In this document: one piece after another, positions 1 through 5,202 of the stretch
Layout: each line of letters opens with the position of its first letter
How positions within the stretch are numbered: the stretch's first letter is position 1
Source: an uncultured Clostridia bacterium
GTDB lineage: Bacteria; Bacillota_A; Clostridia; Peptostreptococcales; Anaerovoracaceae
Length of the DNA: 7,721 nucleotides
Direction: 5' to 3'
Assembly (NCBI GenBank): GCA_945873875.1
Contig: CAMCER010000029.1
Coordinates: 1 to 7,721 of the forward strand
The notes under the pieces: generated by a model
Database searches by the model: none
What the model was told of the DNA's origin: nothing
Seen by the model: the letters and a program-made list of their open reading frames with translations, nothing else
Translations under genes and position numbers: made by a program

Positions 1-1
1 A

Positions 2-559
2 GGTCTCGACATCGCCGCATTCCACGGCCTGAACCCGTACACAATGACTGCAGCGACACAGGTTGGCACCAACCACTTTGACGCAGCGGTAACAGGAAAC
101 ACTGCAACGTTCGTAGCAGCGACCGCTGATGATGTTATCGACGCTCTGATCCAGGCAGTCGTAGCAGACGGCGGAGTTGTCAACGGAATCGCACTCTCTC
201 CGACTGCAGGAGCTGCACTTGCGGCGATCAAGGTCAATGGCGTAGTTCAGTATCCGGAATTCAGATTCGGACAGAACCCGGACAACTTCTACGGAATGAA
301 ATCCGACGTCAATCCGACCGTATCCATGGCAGCGTCTGGGGCGGGATCGGTAGACCACATCATCCTGGGAGACTTCCAGAACGCATTTAGATGGGGCTAT
401 GCAAAGAATGTACCGCTGGAGATCATCGAATACGGCGATCCTGACCAGACAGGACGTGACCTGAAGGCATACAACGAGATCTGTCTGAGATCCGAAGCAT
501 TCATCGGATGGGGAATCCTCGATGCTGACAGCTTCGCTAGAGGTACCGTGACAGGATAA
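2..559 (+). CDS. Phage major capsid protein, HK97 fold (C-terminal part, 5' end cut by window)
   Basis: The frame is open from the first bases of the window, so the gene starts to the left; the ATG at 44 is internal and is not the start. The visible 185 residues begin GLDIAAFHGLNP, a stretch I recognise from HK97-type major capsid proteins of Gram-positive siphophages. The C-terminal part carries the typical run with WGYAK, EYGDPDQTGRD, YNEICLRSEA and GWGILD. In the family these residues belong to the P and A domains that make the capsomer surface. The protein self-assembles into the icosahedral head shell. The usual length is roughly 300 to 400 residues, so about half is missing. A major capsid gene directly before connector genes is the normal order. 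The stop codon TAA (557-559) is embedded in the ribosome binding site of the next gene. Confidence 0.93.
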   Translation, partial: GLDIAAFHGLNPYTMTAATQVGTNHFDAAVTGNTATFVAATADDVIDALIQAVVADGGVVNGIALSPTAGAALAAIKVNGVVQYPEFRFGQNPDNFYGMKSDVNPTVSMAASGAGSVDHIILGDFQNAFRWGYAKNVPLEIIEYGDPDQTGRDLKAYNEICLRSEAFIGWGILDADSFARGTVTG

Positions 560-564
560 GGAGG
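558..564 (+). promoter_or_regulatory. Strong ribosome binding site for the 44-residue ORF
   Basis: AAGGAGG lies five bases before the ATG at 570 and overlaps the capsid gene's stop codon. It supports real translation of an ORF that is easily missed because of its size. Confidence 0.75.
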
Positions 565-569
565 ACGGA

Positions 570-704
570 ATGGAGTTCAGAAACAAGAAGACAGGGACTG
601 TCGTTGAGACAAAGGTCGAACTGACAGGAAACTGGGAACTGGTAAAAAAACCGAAGAAGGAATCGGAGAAGAAACCTAAAGAGCAGGGCGGAGATGAAGA
701 ATGA
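570..704 (+). CDS. Small charged phage protein, 44 residues, function unknown
   Basis: The protein starts MEFRNKKTGTVVETKVEL and ends in a strongly charged tail rich in K and E (about residues 25 to 44). A strong AAGGAGG sits five bases upstream, and the stop overlaps the next start as ATGA (701-704), which fits translational coupling. The opening RNKKTGTVVE followed by a short hydrophobic turn (LTGNWELV) resembles small proteins often found just after the capsid gene in Gram-positive siphophages (DUF7302-like; family name from memory, not tested). No enzyme motif, signal peptide or membrane segment is visible. It might be a minor head-associated protein; that is only inferred from position. 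Confidence 0.8.
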   Translation: MEFRNKKTGTVVETKVELTGNWELVKKPKKESEKKPKEQGGDEE

Positions 705-1120
705 AAACCTATGCGACCATAGACGACGTCCGTCAGCTGTGGCGTGAGATGACTACGGAAGAGACGAACAAGGCAGGGTATCTGCTGGAAGTCGTCTCTG
801 CAAGCCTGAGATCTGAAGCGAAGAAGGTAGGAAAAGACCTCGACGCGATGCTCGAAGCAGACGAAGATCTGCAGATTGTAGCGAAATCTGTGACGGTGGA
901 TGTGGTTGCGAGGACGCTTATGACTTCGACGAATAGTGAGCCGATGACGCAGGTGACGGAGTCGGCTCTCGGCTATTCTGTGACAGGGACATACCTGACA
1001 CCGGGAGGCGGACTGTTCATTAAGAAGTCAGAGCTGGCGAGACTCGGCCTGAGAAGACAGAAACATGGAGTGATGGATCTTTATGGGTATGATCAAGGGA
1101 ATAACGATCAAACTGTATGA
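701..1120 (+). CDS. Head-tail connector (adaptor), Phage Gp19/Gp15/Gp42 family
   Basis: This 139-residue protein has the N-terminal pattern YATIDDVRQLWREMTTEE followed by a helical region (LLEVVSASLRSEAKKVGKDLD, around residues 27 to 48). The second half, SVTVDVVARTLM...TQVTESALGYSVTGTYLTPGGGLFIKKSEL, matches what I know of the Gp19/Gp15/Gp42 family, the counterparts of the SPP1 gp15 adaptor that docks under the portal ring. GGAG at 690-693 gives a seven-base spacing to the ATG at 701. The gene overlaps the small upstream ORF by four bases and the next gene by 38 bases. Length is normal for the family. The position right after the capsid gene and before other neck genes supports the call. Confidence 0.87.
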   Translation: MKTYATIDDVRQLWREMTTEETNKAGYLLEVVSASLRSEAKKVGKDLDAMLEADEDLQIVAKSVTVDVVARTLMTSTNSEPMTQVTESALGYSVTGTYLTPGGGLFIKKSELARLGLRRQKHGVMDLYGYDQGNNDQTV

Positions 1121-1421
1121 AAAGACTAAGACTGGAGAGGATGCCTTCGGCCATCCTATATTCGAAGAGACTCCGGTCGAGGTCAACAATGTTTTGGTGG
1201 CGCCAGTGACGTCGGAGGCCATTATAACCGACCAGGATCTTCAGGGGAAGAGAGAGGTCTATCAGCTGGCCATTCCGAAGGGAGACACGCACGAGTGGAG
1301 GAACAGGAAGGTCGAATTCTTCGGGAAAACATTCAGAACGGTGAATGTCCCGGAAGAGGGAATCGAGGACCTGATCCCGCTCGACTGGAACAAAAAAGTG
1401 AAGGTGGAACGGTATGAGTAA
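1083..1421 (+). CDS. Probable head closure (stopper) protein
   Basis: This is a 112-residue beta-rich protein: ITIKLYEKTKTGEDAFGHPIFEETPVEVNNVLVAPV, then AIPKGDTHEWRNRKVEFFGKTFRTVNVPEE. The 'YEKTKTGEDAFGHPI' opening and the 'W.N..VEFFGKTFRTVN' core are what I expect of SPP1 gp16-like head closure proteins, small barrels that seal the head before tail joining. A stop codon at 1071-1073 limits the start to ATG 1083 or ATG 1089. Only weak ribosome binding sequence (GGA at 1075-1077) is present, and the gene begins 38 bases inside the connector gene, so coupling to upstream translation is likely. Family assignment rests on position and general pattern, so it is moderate. Confidence 0.78.
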   Translation: MGMIKGITIKLYEKTKTGEDAFGHPIFEETPVEVNNVLVAPVTSEAIITDQDLQGKREVYQLAIPKGDTHEWRNRKVEFFGKTFRTVNVPEEGIEDLIPLDWNKKVKVERYE

Positions 1422-1650
1422 AACAAGGTTCAAATGGAAATGGTCGGGGTTTGATGAGGTCAGAAAGAGCGACGGAGTCAAACAGGCCTGCAGAGAGCAT
1501 GCGACAAGGCTCCAGGCGAGAGCCGGAGAAGGATACGTCGTGGAAGACCGAAATTATCCGAGCAGATCCGGAGCAGCAGTCAGACCAGATACGCCGGAAG
1601 CATACAGAGACAATTTGGAGAACAACACGCTCCTGAAACTAATCTATTAA
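1414..1650 (+). CDS. Short neck/tail-completion protein, possibly HK97 gp10-like
   Basis: This 78-residue basic protein starts MSKTRFKWKWSGFDEVRKSD, has a helix with CREHATRLQARAGEGY, and ends ...AYRDNLENNTLLKLIY. The closing N.L..NTLLK pattern is familiar from the small protein between head closure and tail terminator in Gram-positive siphophages, a slot normally held by HK97 gp10-like proteins. Those are usually well over 100 residues, so this one is short, although its ends look intact. AAGGTGG (1401-1407) is six bases before the ATG, and the gene overlaps the previous one by eight bases. Likely acts at the head-tail interface; the exact role is not shown by the sequence. Confidence 0.72.
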   Translation: MSKTRFKWKWSGFDEVRKSDGVKQACREHATRLQARAGEGYVVEDRNYPSRSGAAVRPDTPEAYRDNLENNTLLKLIY

Positions 1651-1659
1651 GCAGGTGAG

Positions 1660-2004
1660 ATGATGATCGAAAAAACTGTACTTGATTATCTGAAAGGGAC
1701 ACTCACAGTCCCGGTTTGGATGGAAATACCGGAAGGGGAAACCCTTCCGGATAAATACGTTCTGATGGAGAAAACGGGGAGCCGGAGCAGGGACCACATC
1801 AGATCAAGCACGCTGGCGTTGCAGTCTCATGCAAAACGCATGGCAGACGCAGCCAGTCTGAATGAAGAGGTGAAACAGGCCATGGACGACCTGATCTCAC
1901 TGAACGAGATCTGCAGATCGCAGCTCAACTCCGACTACAACTTCACAGACAGGAGCAAAAGAATATACCGGTACCAGGCGGTATATGATGTGACACACTA
2001 CTGA
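1660..2004 (+). CDS. Probable tail terminator / tail completion protein
   Basis: This protein has 114 residues and the architecture of small alpha/beta tail terminators: an N-terminal helix (EKTVLDYLKGTL), then VPVWMEIPEGETLPDKYVLMEKTG, a middle region LALQSHAKRMADAASLNEEVKQAMDDLI, and a C-terminal strand pair (SKRIYRYQAVYDVTHY). The V.V..E.P.....YV..EKTG and terminal 'YRYQA.YD.THY' strands are typical. In the family this protein caps the tail tube and joins it to the neck. Position directly before the major tail gene fits well. Two adjacent ATGs exist (1660, 1663); AGGTGA at 1653-1658 is better spaced for 1663. The gene contains a strong hairpin (1729-1750), listed separately. Confidence 0.78.
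   Translation: MMIEKTVLDYLKGTLTVPVWMEIPEGETLPDKYVLMEKTGSRSRDHIRSSTLALQSHAKRMADAASLNEEVKQAMDDLISLNEICRSQLNSDYNFTDRSKRIYRYQAVYDVTHY
1729..1750 (+). other. Perfect 9-bp hairpin with GAAA tetraloop inside the tail terminator gene
   Basis: CCGGAAGGG (1729-1737) is exactly complementary to CCCTTCCGG (1742-1750), separated by GAAA (1738-1741), a GNRA-type loop. It encodes residues IPEGETLPD in frame. No T-run follows, so it is not a classical terminator. The structure is read directly; any RNA role is unproven. Confidence 0.6.
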
Positions 2005-2020
2005 GAAAGGAGACTAAGCA

Positions 2021-2581
2021 ATGCCAGCAAATGCACAGCTGACATCTGTGGGAAAGCCTAAAATCGGCGGAGCAGTGTTCAGAGCACCGCTCGGAACTGC
2101 ACTCCCGACAGATGCAAAAACAGCCCTCTCGGAGGCCTATATCAACATGGGATACGTCAGCGACGAAGGCATGACGAATTCGAAGTCTAGAGAGAGCACG
2201 GAAATCAAGGCCTGGGGCGGAGATAAGGTCAGAGACGCACAGACGTCAAAGACAGATACATTCCAGGGCAAGTTCATCGAACAGCGCAACCTGGAGGTCC
2301 TGAAGGCCGCCCACGGTGACGATAACGTGAGCGAATTGAGCGGAATGATCACAATCCGCGAGAACGCAAAAGAACTCGACAAAGCGGTCTGGGTCATTGA
2401 CCAGATCCTCAACGAGGGATATCTGAAGAGGATCATCATTCCGGAAGGGATGGTCACAAACGTCGGCGACGTGACGTACAAGGACGATGAAATCATCGGA
2501 TATGATCTCACAATATCAGCATATCCGCACGCAGAATATGAGAATGACACTCACAGAGAGTTCATCGAAGCAGGCGAATAA
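2021..2581 (+). CDS. Major tail protein (tail tube)
   Basis: This 186-residue protein forms the repeating subunit of the tail tube. It begins NAQLTSVGKPKIGGAVFRAPLGTALPTDAKTAL and continues with YINMGYVSDEGMTNSKSRESTEIKAWGGDKVR. The pattern 'KP..GGA.F.AP.GT.LPTDA...L...Y...GYVS.EG' is highly characteristic of tube proteins of siphophages from Gram-positive bacteria. The rest (DTFQGKFIEQRNLEVLKAAHG, then VIDQILNEGYLKRIIIPEGMV...IIGYDLTISAYP) is a beta-sandwich. No extra C-terminal Ig-like domain is attached, and length is normal for a plain tube protein. AAAGGAG (2006-2012) precedes ATG 2021 by eight bases. Being followed by chaperone and tape measure genes confirms the role. Probably the most abundant tail protein. 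Confidence 0.9.
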   Translation: MPANAQLTSVGKPKIGGAVFRAPLGTALPTDAKTALSEAYINMGYVSDEGMTNSKSRESTEIKAWGGDKVRDAQTSKTDTFQGKFIEQRNLEVLKAAHGDDNVSELSGMITIRENAKELDKAVWVIDQILNEGYLKRIIIPEGMVTNVGDVTYKDDEIIGYDLTISAYPHAEYENDTHREFIEAGE

Positions 2582-2587
2582 GGAGGT
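2580..2587 (+). promoter_or_regulatory. Very strong ribosome binding site for the tail chaperone gene
   Basis: AAGGAGGT, the full complement of the 16S rRNA 3' end, overlaps the stop of the tube gene and sits six bases before ATG 2594. It implies high expression of the first chaperone frame, as expected when only a small fraction is frameshifted. Confidence 0.75.
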
Positions 2588-2593
2588 AGAATC

Positions 2594-2875
2594 ATGCGAA
2601 GTGGGACAACATCATCCGGGTTCAAGTTCAAAATCGACGAAGTGGACCTGAATGACATGGAGTTCATTGAGCTCATGGCAGAAGCGGAAGAAAACCCGCT
2701 GAAATATCCGAAGATGGTGGAGAGAATGCTCGGAAAGGAGCAGAAGCAAAAACTCTATGACCACGTCAGGACAAAGGGAGGACGAGTCCCTCCGGACGCC
2801 ATCGACAAGGAAGTGGAAGAAATCTTCATCCTCGCAGGAGAAGACGCAAAAAACTCAGAATCCTCGCCCGCATGA
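2594..2875 (+). CDS. Tail assembly chaperone, first frame (lambda gpG analogue)
   Basis: This 93-residue acidic protein lies between the tube and tape measure genes. It contains FKFKIDEVDLNDMEFIELMAEAEENPLKYPKMVERMLGKEQKQKLYDHVRTKGGRVPPDAIDKEVEEIFILAGE, with the short-helix organisation of siphophage tail chaperones: 'D..DME.IELMAE.EENP...P.M...ML...QK..LYDHVRT..GRVP'. Chaperones of this class bind the tape measure protein and recruit tube subunits but are absent from the virion. Codons 85 to 87 (gca aaa aac) hold an A AAA AAC slippery heptamer. A -1 shift there joins the downstream frame and would yield a protein of about 214 residues. The unshifted product ends with the short tail SESSPA. 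The stop overlaps the next ATG as ATGA. Confidence 0.87.
   Translation: MRSGTTSSGFKFKIDEVDLNDMEFIELMAEAEENPLKYPKMVERMLGKEQKQKLYDHVRTKGGRVPPDAIDKEVEEIFILAGEDAKNSESSPA
2836..2841 (+). promoter_or_regulatory. Shine-Dalgarno-like stretch upstream of the slippery site
   Basis: AGGAGA lies inside the chaperone gene, ending six bases before the slippery heptamer. In E. coli dnaX an internal Shine-Dalgarno-like element about ten bases upstream of A AAA AAG stimulates -1 shifting; the spacing here is shorter. It is too far (about 30 bases) from ATG 2872 to be that ORF's ribosome binding site. The stimulatory role is inferred. Confidence 0.45.
2848..2854 (+). promoter_or_regulatory. Programmed -1 ribosomal frameshift site (A AAA AAC)
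   Basis: The heptamer A AAA AAC has the canonical X XXY YYZ form and is phased correctly with the first chaperone frame (gcA AAA AAC). After a -1 slip the next codons are ctc aga atc ctc gcc cgc atg, open straight into the second chaperone frame and on to the stop at 3235-3237. This is the siphophage G/GT expression strategy. The second frame lacks any ribosome binding site of its own, which strengthens the case. Confidence 0.85.
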
Positions 2876-3237
2876 TCGCAGTAGATGAAAACGCCCTGAT
2901 ATGCGATTTCGCCGAAACATATAACATCTATGATTATAGGTCGCTCCCAGTCAAACTGGCGGCGACCTATTCTGCTGGTTTACGAGAAAATAGCAGGATC
3001 AAGATGAAATTGAGAGGCGACACACTGGGCGATAGCGACAGGTCACTCATGGCGATGATATACGATGCGCTGGCCATGCTCGGATGGATAGGAGACGGAG
3101 AACCGCCGTCAATGCTGAAAGCAATGTATGGCGAGCTCCCGGAAGCGCCAATGGCGACGTCGAAGGAAATCAGATCCTTTGATACGCCGGAGGACTACGA
3201 GCGGGCGAGGAAGGAAATGATAGAAAGGAGGAAGTGA
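2872..3237 (+). CDS. Tail assembly chaperone, second frame (gpT-like extension, DUF5361/Gp15 type)
   Basis: From the first ATG this frame encodes 121 residues, but the real protein is probably the C-terminal extension of the upstream frame, entered at 2854 by -1 frameshift. The segment ALICDFAETYNIYDYRSLPVKLAATYSAGLRENSRIKMKLRGD is strongly reminiscent of DUF5361/Gp15-type phage proteins ('DLAETY.I.DYR.LP...A.L..GL...SRIKM'). The C-terminus, GELPEAPMATSKEIRSFDTPEDYERARKEMIERRK, is a charged helix. As in lambda gpGT, the extension would contact the tube protein while the shared N-terminal part contacts the tape measure. No Shine-Dalgarno precedes ATG 2872; independent initiation through the ATGA overlap cannot be excluded. 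The gene contains a long hairpin at 2936-2970. Confidence 0.84.
   Translation: MIAVDENALICDFAETYNIYDYRSLPVKLAATYSAGLRENSRIKMKLRGDTLGDSDRSLMAMIYDALAMLGWIGDGEPPSMLKAMYGELPEAPMATSKEIRSFDTPEDYERARKEMIERRK
2936..2970 (+). other. Long imperfect hairpin inside the second chaperone frame
   Basis: ATAGGTCGC (2936-2944) pairs exactly with GCGACCTAT (2962-2970). Inside that, a U-G pair and one C-C mismatch lead to a CCAG (2947-2950) and CTGG (2956-2959) stem with loop TCAAA. That is 14 pairs within 35 bases. It lies 81 bases past the frameshift heptamer, further than normal stimulatory structures. Structure seen; function unknown. Confidence 0.55.
3224..3231 (+). promoter_or_regulatory. Ribosome binding site that decides the tape measure start
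   Basis: AAAGGAGG is five bases before ATG 3237 but only two before the in-frame GTG at 3234. The spacing favours ATG 3237, giving a one-base overlap with the chaperone stop (TGATG). Confidence 0.7.
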
Positions 3238-5201
3238 TGCCAGATGTAGGTACTGCTTATCTGCAGATAGTGCCGTCGATGGACGGAGTTCCCGGAAGTA
3301 TCCGGAGAGGGCTCGGCGGTGAAGCGGACGCCGCAGGCGTGATGGCCGGCGGAAGGATATCCGGAAAAATCAAGGGAGCACTGGCCGCTTCCGGCATAGG
3401 TGCGGCACTGGGTGCCGGACTTGCTAAGTCGATAAAAACAGGAGCAAACCTGGAGCAGGCGATTGGAGGCATCGAGACGCTGTTCAAGGATAGCGCCGAT
3501 GAAATGATCAAGAATGCCGATAACGCGTTCAAAACTGCGGGCATTTCAGCGAATCAGTACATGGAACAGGCAACGTCGTTCTCGGCGTCACTCCTGCAGT
3601 CTCTGGACGGAGACACGCAGAAAGCGGCGAAGGCTTCCGATCAGGCGATCATTGACATGTCTGACAATGCGAACAAGATGGGCACGAATATTCAGGACAT
3701 CCAGAACGCCTATCAGGGTTTTGCGAAACAGAACTATACCATGCTCGACAATCTGAAGCTCGGTTATGGCGGAACAAAGACGGAGATGGAGCGTCTGCTG
3801 GCAGATGCGGAGAAGATCTCCGGACAGAAATATGATATCAACAATCTCAGCGATGTATACGAGGCGATTCATGTGATCCAGGAAGAAATGGATATCACAG
3901 GTACGACTTCGAAAGAGGCGGCGAGTACGCTGTCCGGATCCTTCTCGTCAATGAAAGCGGCGGCGGAGAATTTCCTGGGCGATCTAGCACTCGGACGAAA
4001 TGTCGGTCCTGCGATGGTGGACCTCGCAGAGTCCGCTGGGACTTTTCTTTTTGATAATCTGCTGCCGGCTATCGGAAGAGTGTTTGCATCTCTTCCGCAG
4101 GCAATCTCAGCTCTGATACAGACGGGACTCCCGAAATTTATGGCATCGGGATCAGAGATGGTGACGGGGCTCGTGTCGGGAATCCAGACGGCAGGGCCAC
4201 AGCTCGCGAAGAGAATTCCGGAACTGGTGCAGCAGGGAATGGACGCAATATCACAGAATCTGCCGAATATCATGGCAAAGGGCAGAGATATGATTGGCGG
4301 ACTCGTGCAGGGAATCACGAGCAACCTTCCGGCGTTCATCGACGCGGTAAGTAACATCGCATCGAAGATACCAGACTTTTTGAAACAGAATCAGCCGAAA
4401 ATAGCAGCAGAAGGAGGAAAGCTGATCGGACAGCTGGCGGTAGGATTGATAAAGAACCTGCCGAAGATCATAGTGGCAGTCGCAAAACTGGGATTGACGA
4501 TTATTTCCACGATACTGAAAAACATTCCGGCGATGCTGAAAACAGGGAAAACTCTCGTGTTTAACTTTGCGAAAGGCCTTGGAGGGGCAGCTCTGGCCGC
4601 AGTTAAGTCTGCTGCTAAGAAGATAGTAACAGGCCTCATCTCGCCGATAAGCACGATAGGAGGCAAGATCAAAGGATATGTCGACAAGGTCAAGTCGCTG
4701 ATGTCGTTTTCCGGGCTGGCGTCAAAAGTGCGCGGAATCTGGAACAGCGTAAAGAGCGCCATCACAGGCCCGATTGAAAGCGCGAAAAACACAGTATCCA
4801 GGATTATAAAGAAGATAAAAGGCTTCTTCCCTCTGGGAGGAGGCAAACTGTTCAGCGGGATCAAGCTCCCGCATTTTTCTGTAAAAGGCGGTAAATTCCC
4901 GTTCGGCGTAGCCGGTAAGGGTTCTCTCCCAAAATGGAATGTAAGCTGGTACCGGAAGGCAGAAGACACGCCATACCTATTCACGAAGCCAACGGCATTC
5001 GAAACAAGAGTGGCGGGCGAGCACTCTGACGAGATTATGTACGGCCGCAGGAATCTTATGAATGACATCAGTGAAGCGGTCAAGGATAAGGGCCAAGCGG
5101 TGGTACAGGCTTTCTATATCACAGTTCATGGCGCGCAGGATCCGGAGGAGTATATGAAGGGCCTCATGAGAAGGGCAAAGATGGAAGCGAGGGCAGTATA
5201 A
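3237..5201 (+). CDS. Tail tape measure protein
   Basis: This 654-residue protein sets tail length and is ejected with DNA. I start it at ATG 3237; an in-frame GTG at 3234 is too close to the ribosome binding site. The N-terminal TAYLQIVPSMDG (residues 6-17) is typical, followed by a Gly/Ala-rich hydrophobic stretch (47-63). Residues 70-250 (NLEQAIGGIETLFKDSAD, NAYQGFAKQNYTMLDNLKLGYGGTKTEM, TLSGSFSSMKAAAENFLGDLALG) are a conserved tape measure core. Residues 276-451 form eight 22-residue Pro-containing repeats with a hydrophobic segment near 408-435. The end has IKLPHFSVKG (542-551), WYRKAEDTPYLF (571-582) and GEHSDEIMYGRRNLM, all familiar from tape measure C-termini. No peptidase or lysozyme domain is evident. 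At about 0.15 nm per residue the tail would be near 100 nm (inference). Confidence 0.95.
   Translation: MPDVGTAYLQIVPSMDGVPGSIRRGLGGEADAAGVMAGGRISGKIKGALAASGIGAALGAGLAKSIKTGANLEQAIGGIETLFKDSADEMIKNADNAFKTAGISANQYMEQATSFSASLLQSLDGDTQKAAKASDQAIIDMSDNANKMGTNIQDIQNAYQGFAKQNYTMLDNLKLGYGGTKTEMERLLADAEKISGQKYDINNLSDVYEAIHVIQEEMDITGTTSKEAASTLSGSFSSMKAAAENFLGDLALGRNVGPAMVDLAESAGTFLFDNLLPAIGRVFASLPQAISALIQTGLPKFMASGSEMVTGLVSGIQTAGPQLAKRIPELVQQGMDAISQNLPNIMAKGRDMIGGLVQGITSNLPAFIDAVSNIASKIPDFLKQNQPKIAAEGGKLIGQLAVGLIKNLPKIIVAVAKLGLTIISTILKNIPAMLKTGKTLVFNFAKGLGGAALAAVKSAAKKIVTGLISPISTIGGKIKGYVDKVKSLMSFSGLASKVRGIWNSVKSAITGPIESAKNTVSRIIKKIKGFFPLGGGKLFSGIKLPHFSVKGGKFPFGVAGKGSLPKWNVSWYRKAEDTPYLFTKPTAFETRVAGEHSDEIMYGRRNLMNDISEAVKDKGQAVVQAFYITVHGAQDPEEYMKGLMRRAKMEARAV
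4028..4052 (+). other. Weak terminator-like hairpin with T-run inside the tape measure gene
   Basis: AGAGTCC (4028-4034) pairs with GGACTTT (4039-4045, one G-U) around the loop GCTG, and the sequence continues TCTTTTT to 4052. The stem is short and only partly GC, so it is a poor terminator at best. It encodes ESAGTFLF in frame. Confidence 0.3.
4062..4589 (+). repeat. Eight-unit 22-residue protein repeat in the tape measure gene
   Basis: A hydrophobic-Pro pair (or Gly/Gln-Pro) recurs at residues 276, 298, 320, 342, 364, 386, 408 and 430, always exactly 22 residues (66 bases) apart. Alternate units starting at 298, 342, 386 and 430 also share a glycine seven residues on (LPKFMASG, LPNIMAKG, QPKIAAEG, IPAMLKTG), making a 44-residue super-repeat. 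The DNA itself has diverged. Such multiples of 11 residues are known in tape measure proteins and suit an extended helical ruler. Confidence 0.8.
4073..4097 (+). other. 8-bp perfect inverted repeat inside the tape measure gene
   Basis: CGGAAGAG (4073-4080) is complementary to CTCTTCCG (4090-4097) with a nine-base loop. No T-run follows. It lies at the start of the 22-residue repeat region. Structure seen; no role can be assigned. Confidence 0.4.
4822..4880 (+). terminator. Tandem hairpins plus T-run near the tape measure 3' end (terminator-like, intragenic)
   Basis: The first stem is ten pairs (4822-4831 with 4835-4844, two G-U) closed by the triloop TCT. Ten bases later a second stem, GCGGGA (4855-4860) with TCCCGC (4867-4872), is followed by ATTTTTCT. 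The second stem plus T-run looks like an intrinsic terminator on the coding strand, about 320 bases before the tape measure stop. The protein there is the conserved IKLPHF motif, so coding constraint explains part of it. Activity is unproven. Confidence 0.35.
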
Positions 5202-5202
5202 A

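Noticed and set aside
44..46. ATG 44 as start of the capsid gene
   Set aside because: The frame is open upstream and encodes conserved capsid residues (GLDIAAFHGLNP), so the true start is outside the window.
2875..2907. Possible stimulatory stem for the frameshift (ATCGCA at 2875-2880 with TGCGAT at 2902-2907)
   Set aside because: Only six pairs with a 21-base loop, starting 20 bases past the heptamer; too weak and too far to claim.
3234..3236. GTG as the tape measure start
   Set aside because: Only two bases from the AAAGGAGG element; ATG 3237 has proper spacing.
3869..5083. Long open frames on the minus strand opposite the tape measure gene (for example 4391-5083 and 3869-4357)
   Set aside because: The + strand gene is certain, and these translations are low-complexity Ser/Pro/Ile-rich with no recognisable motif or ribosome binding site.
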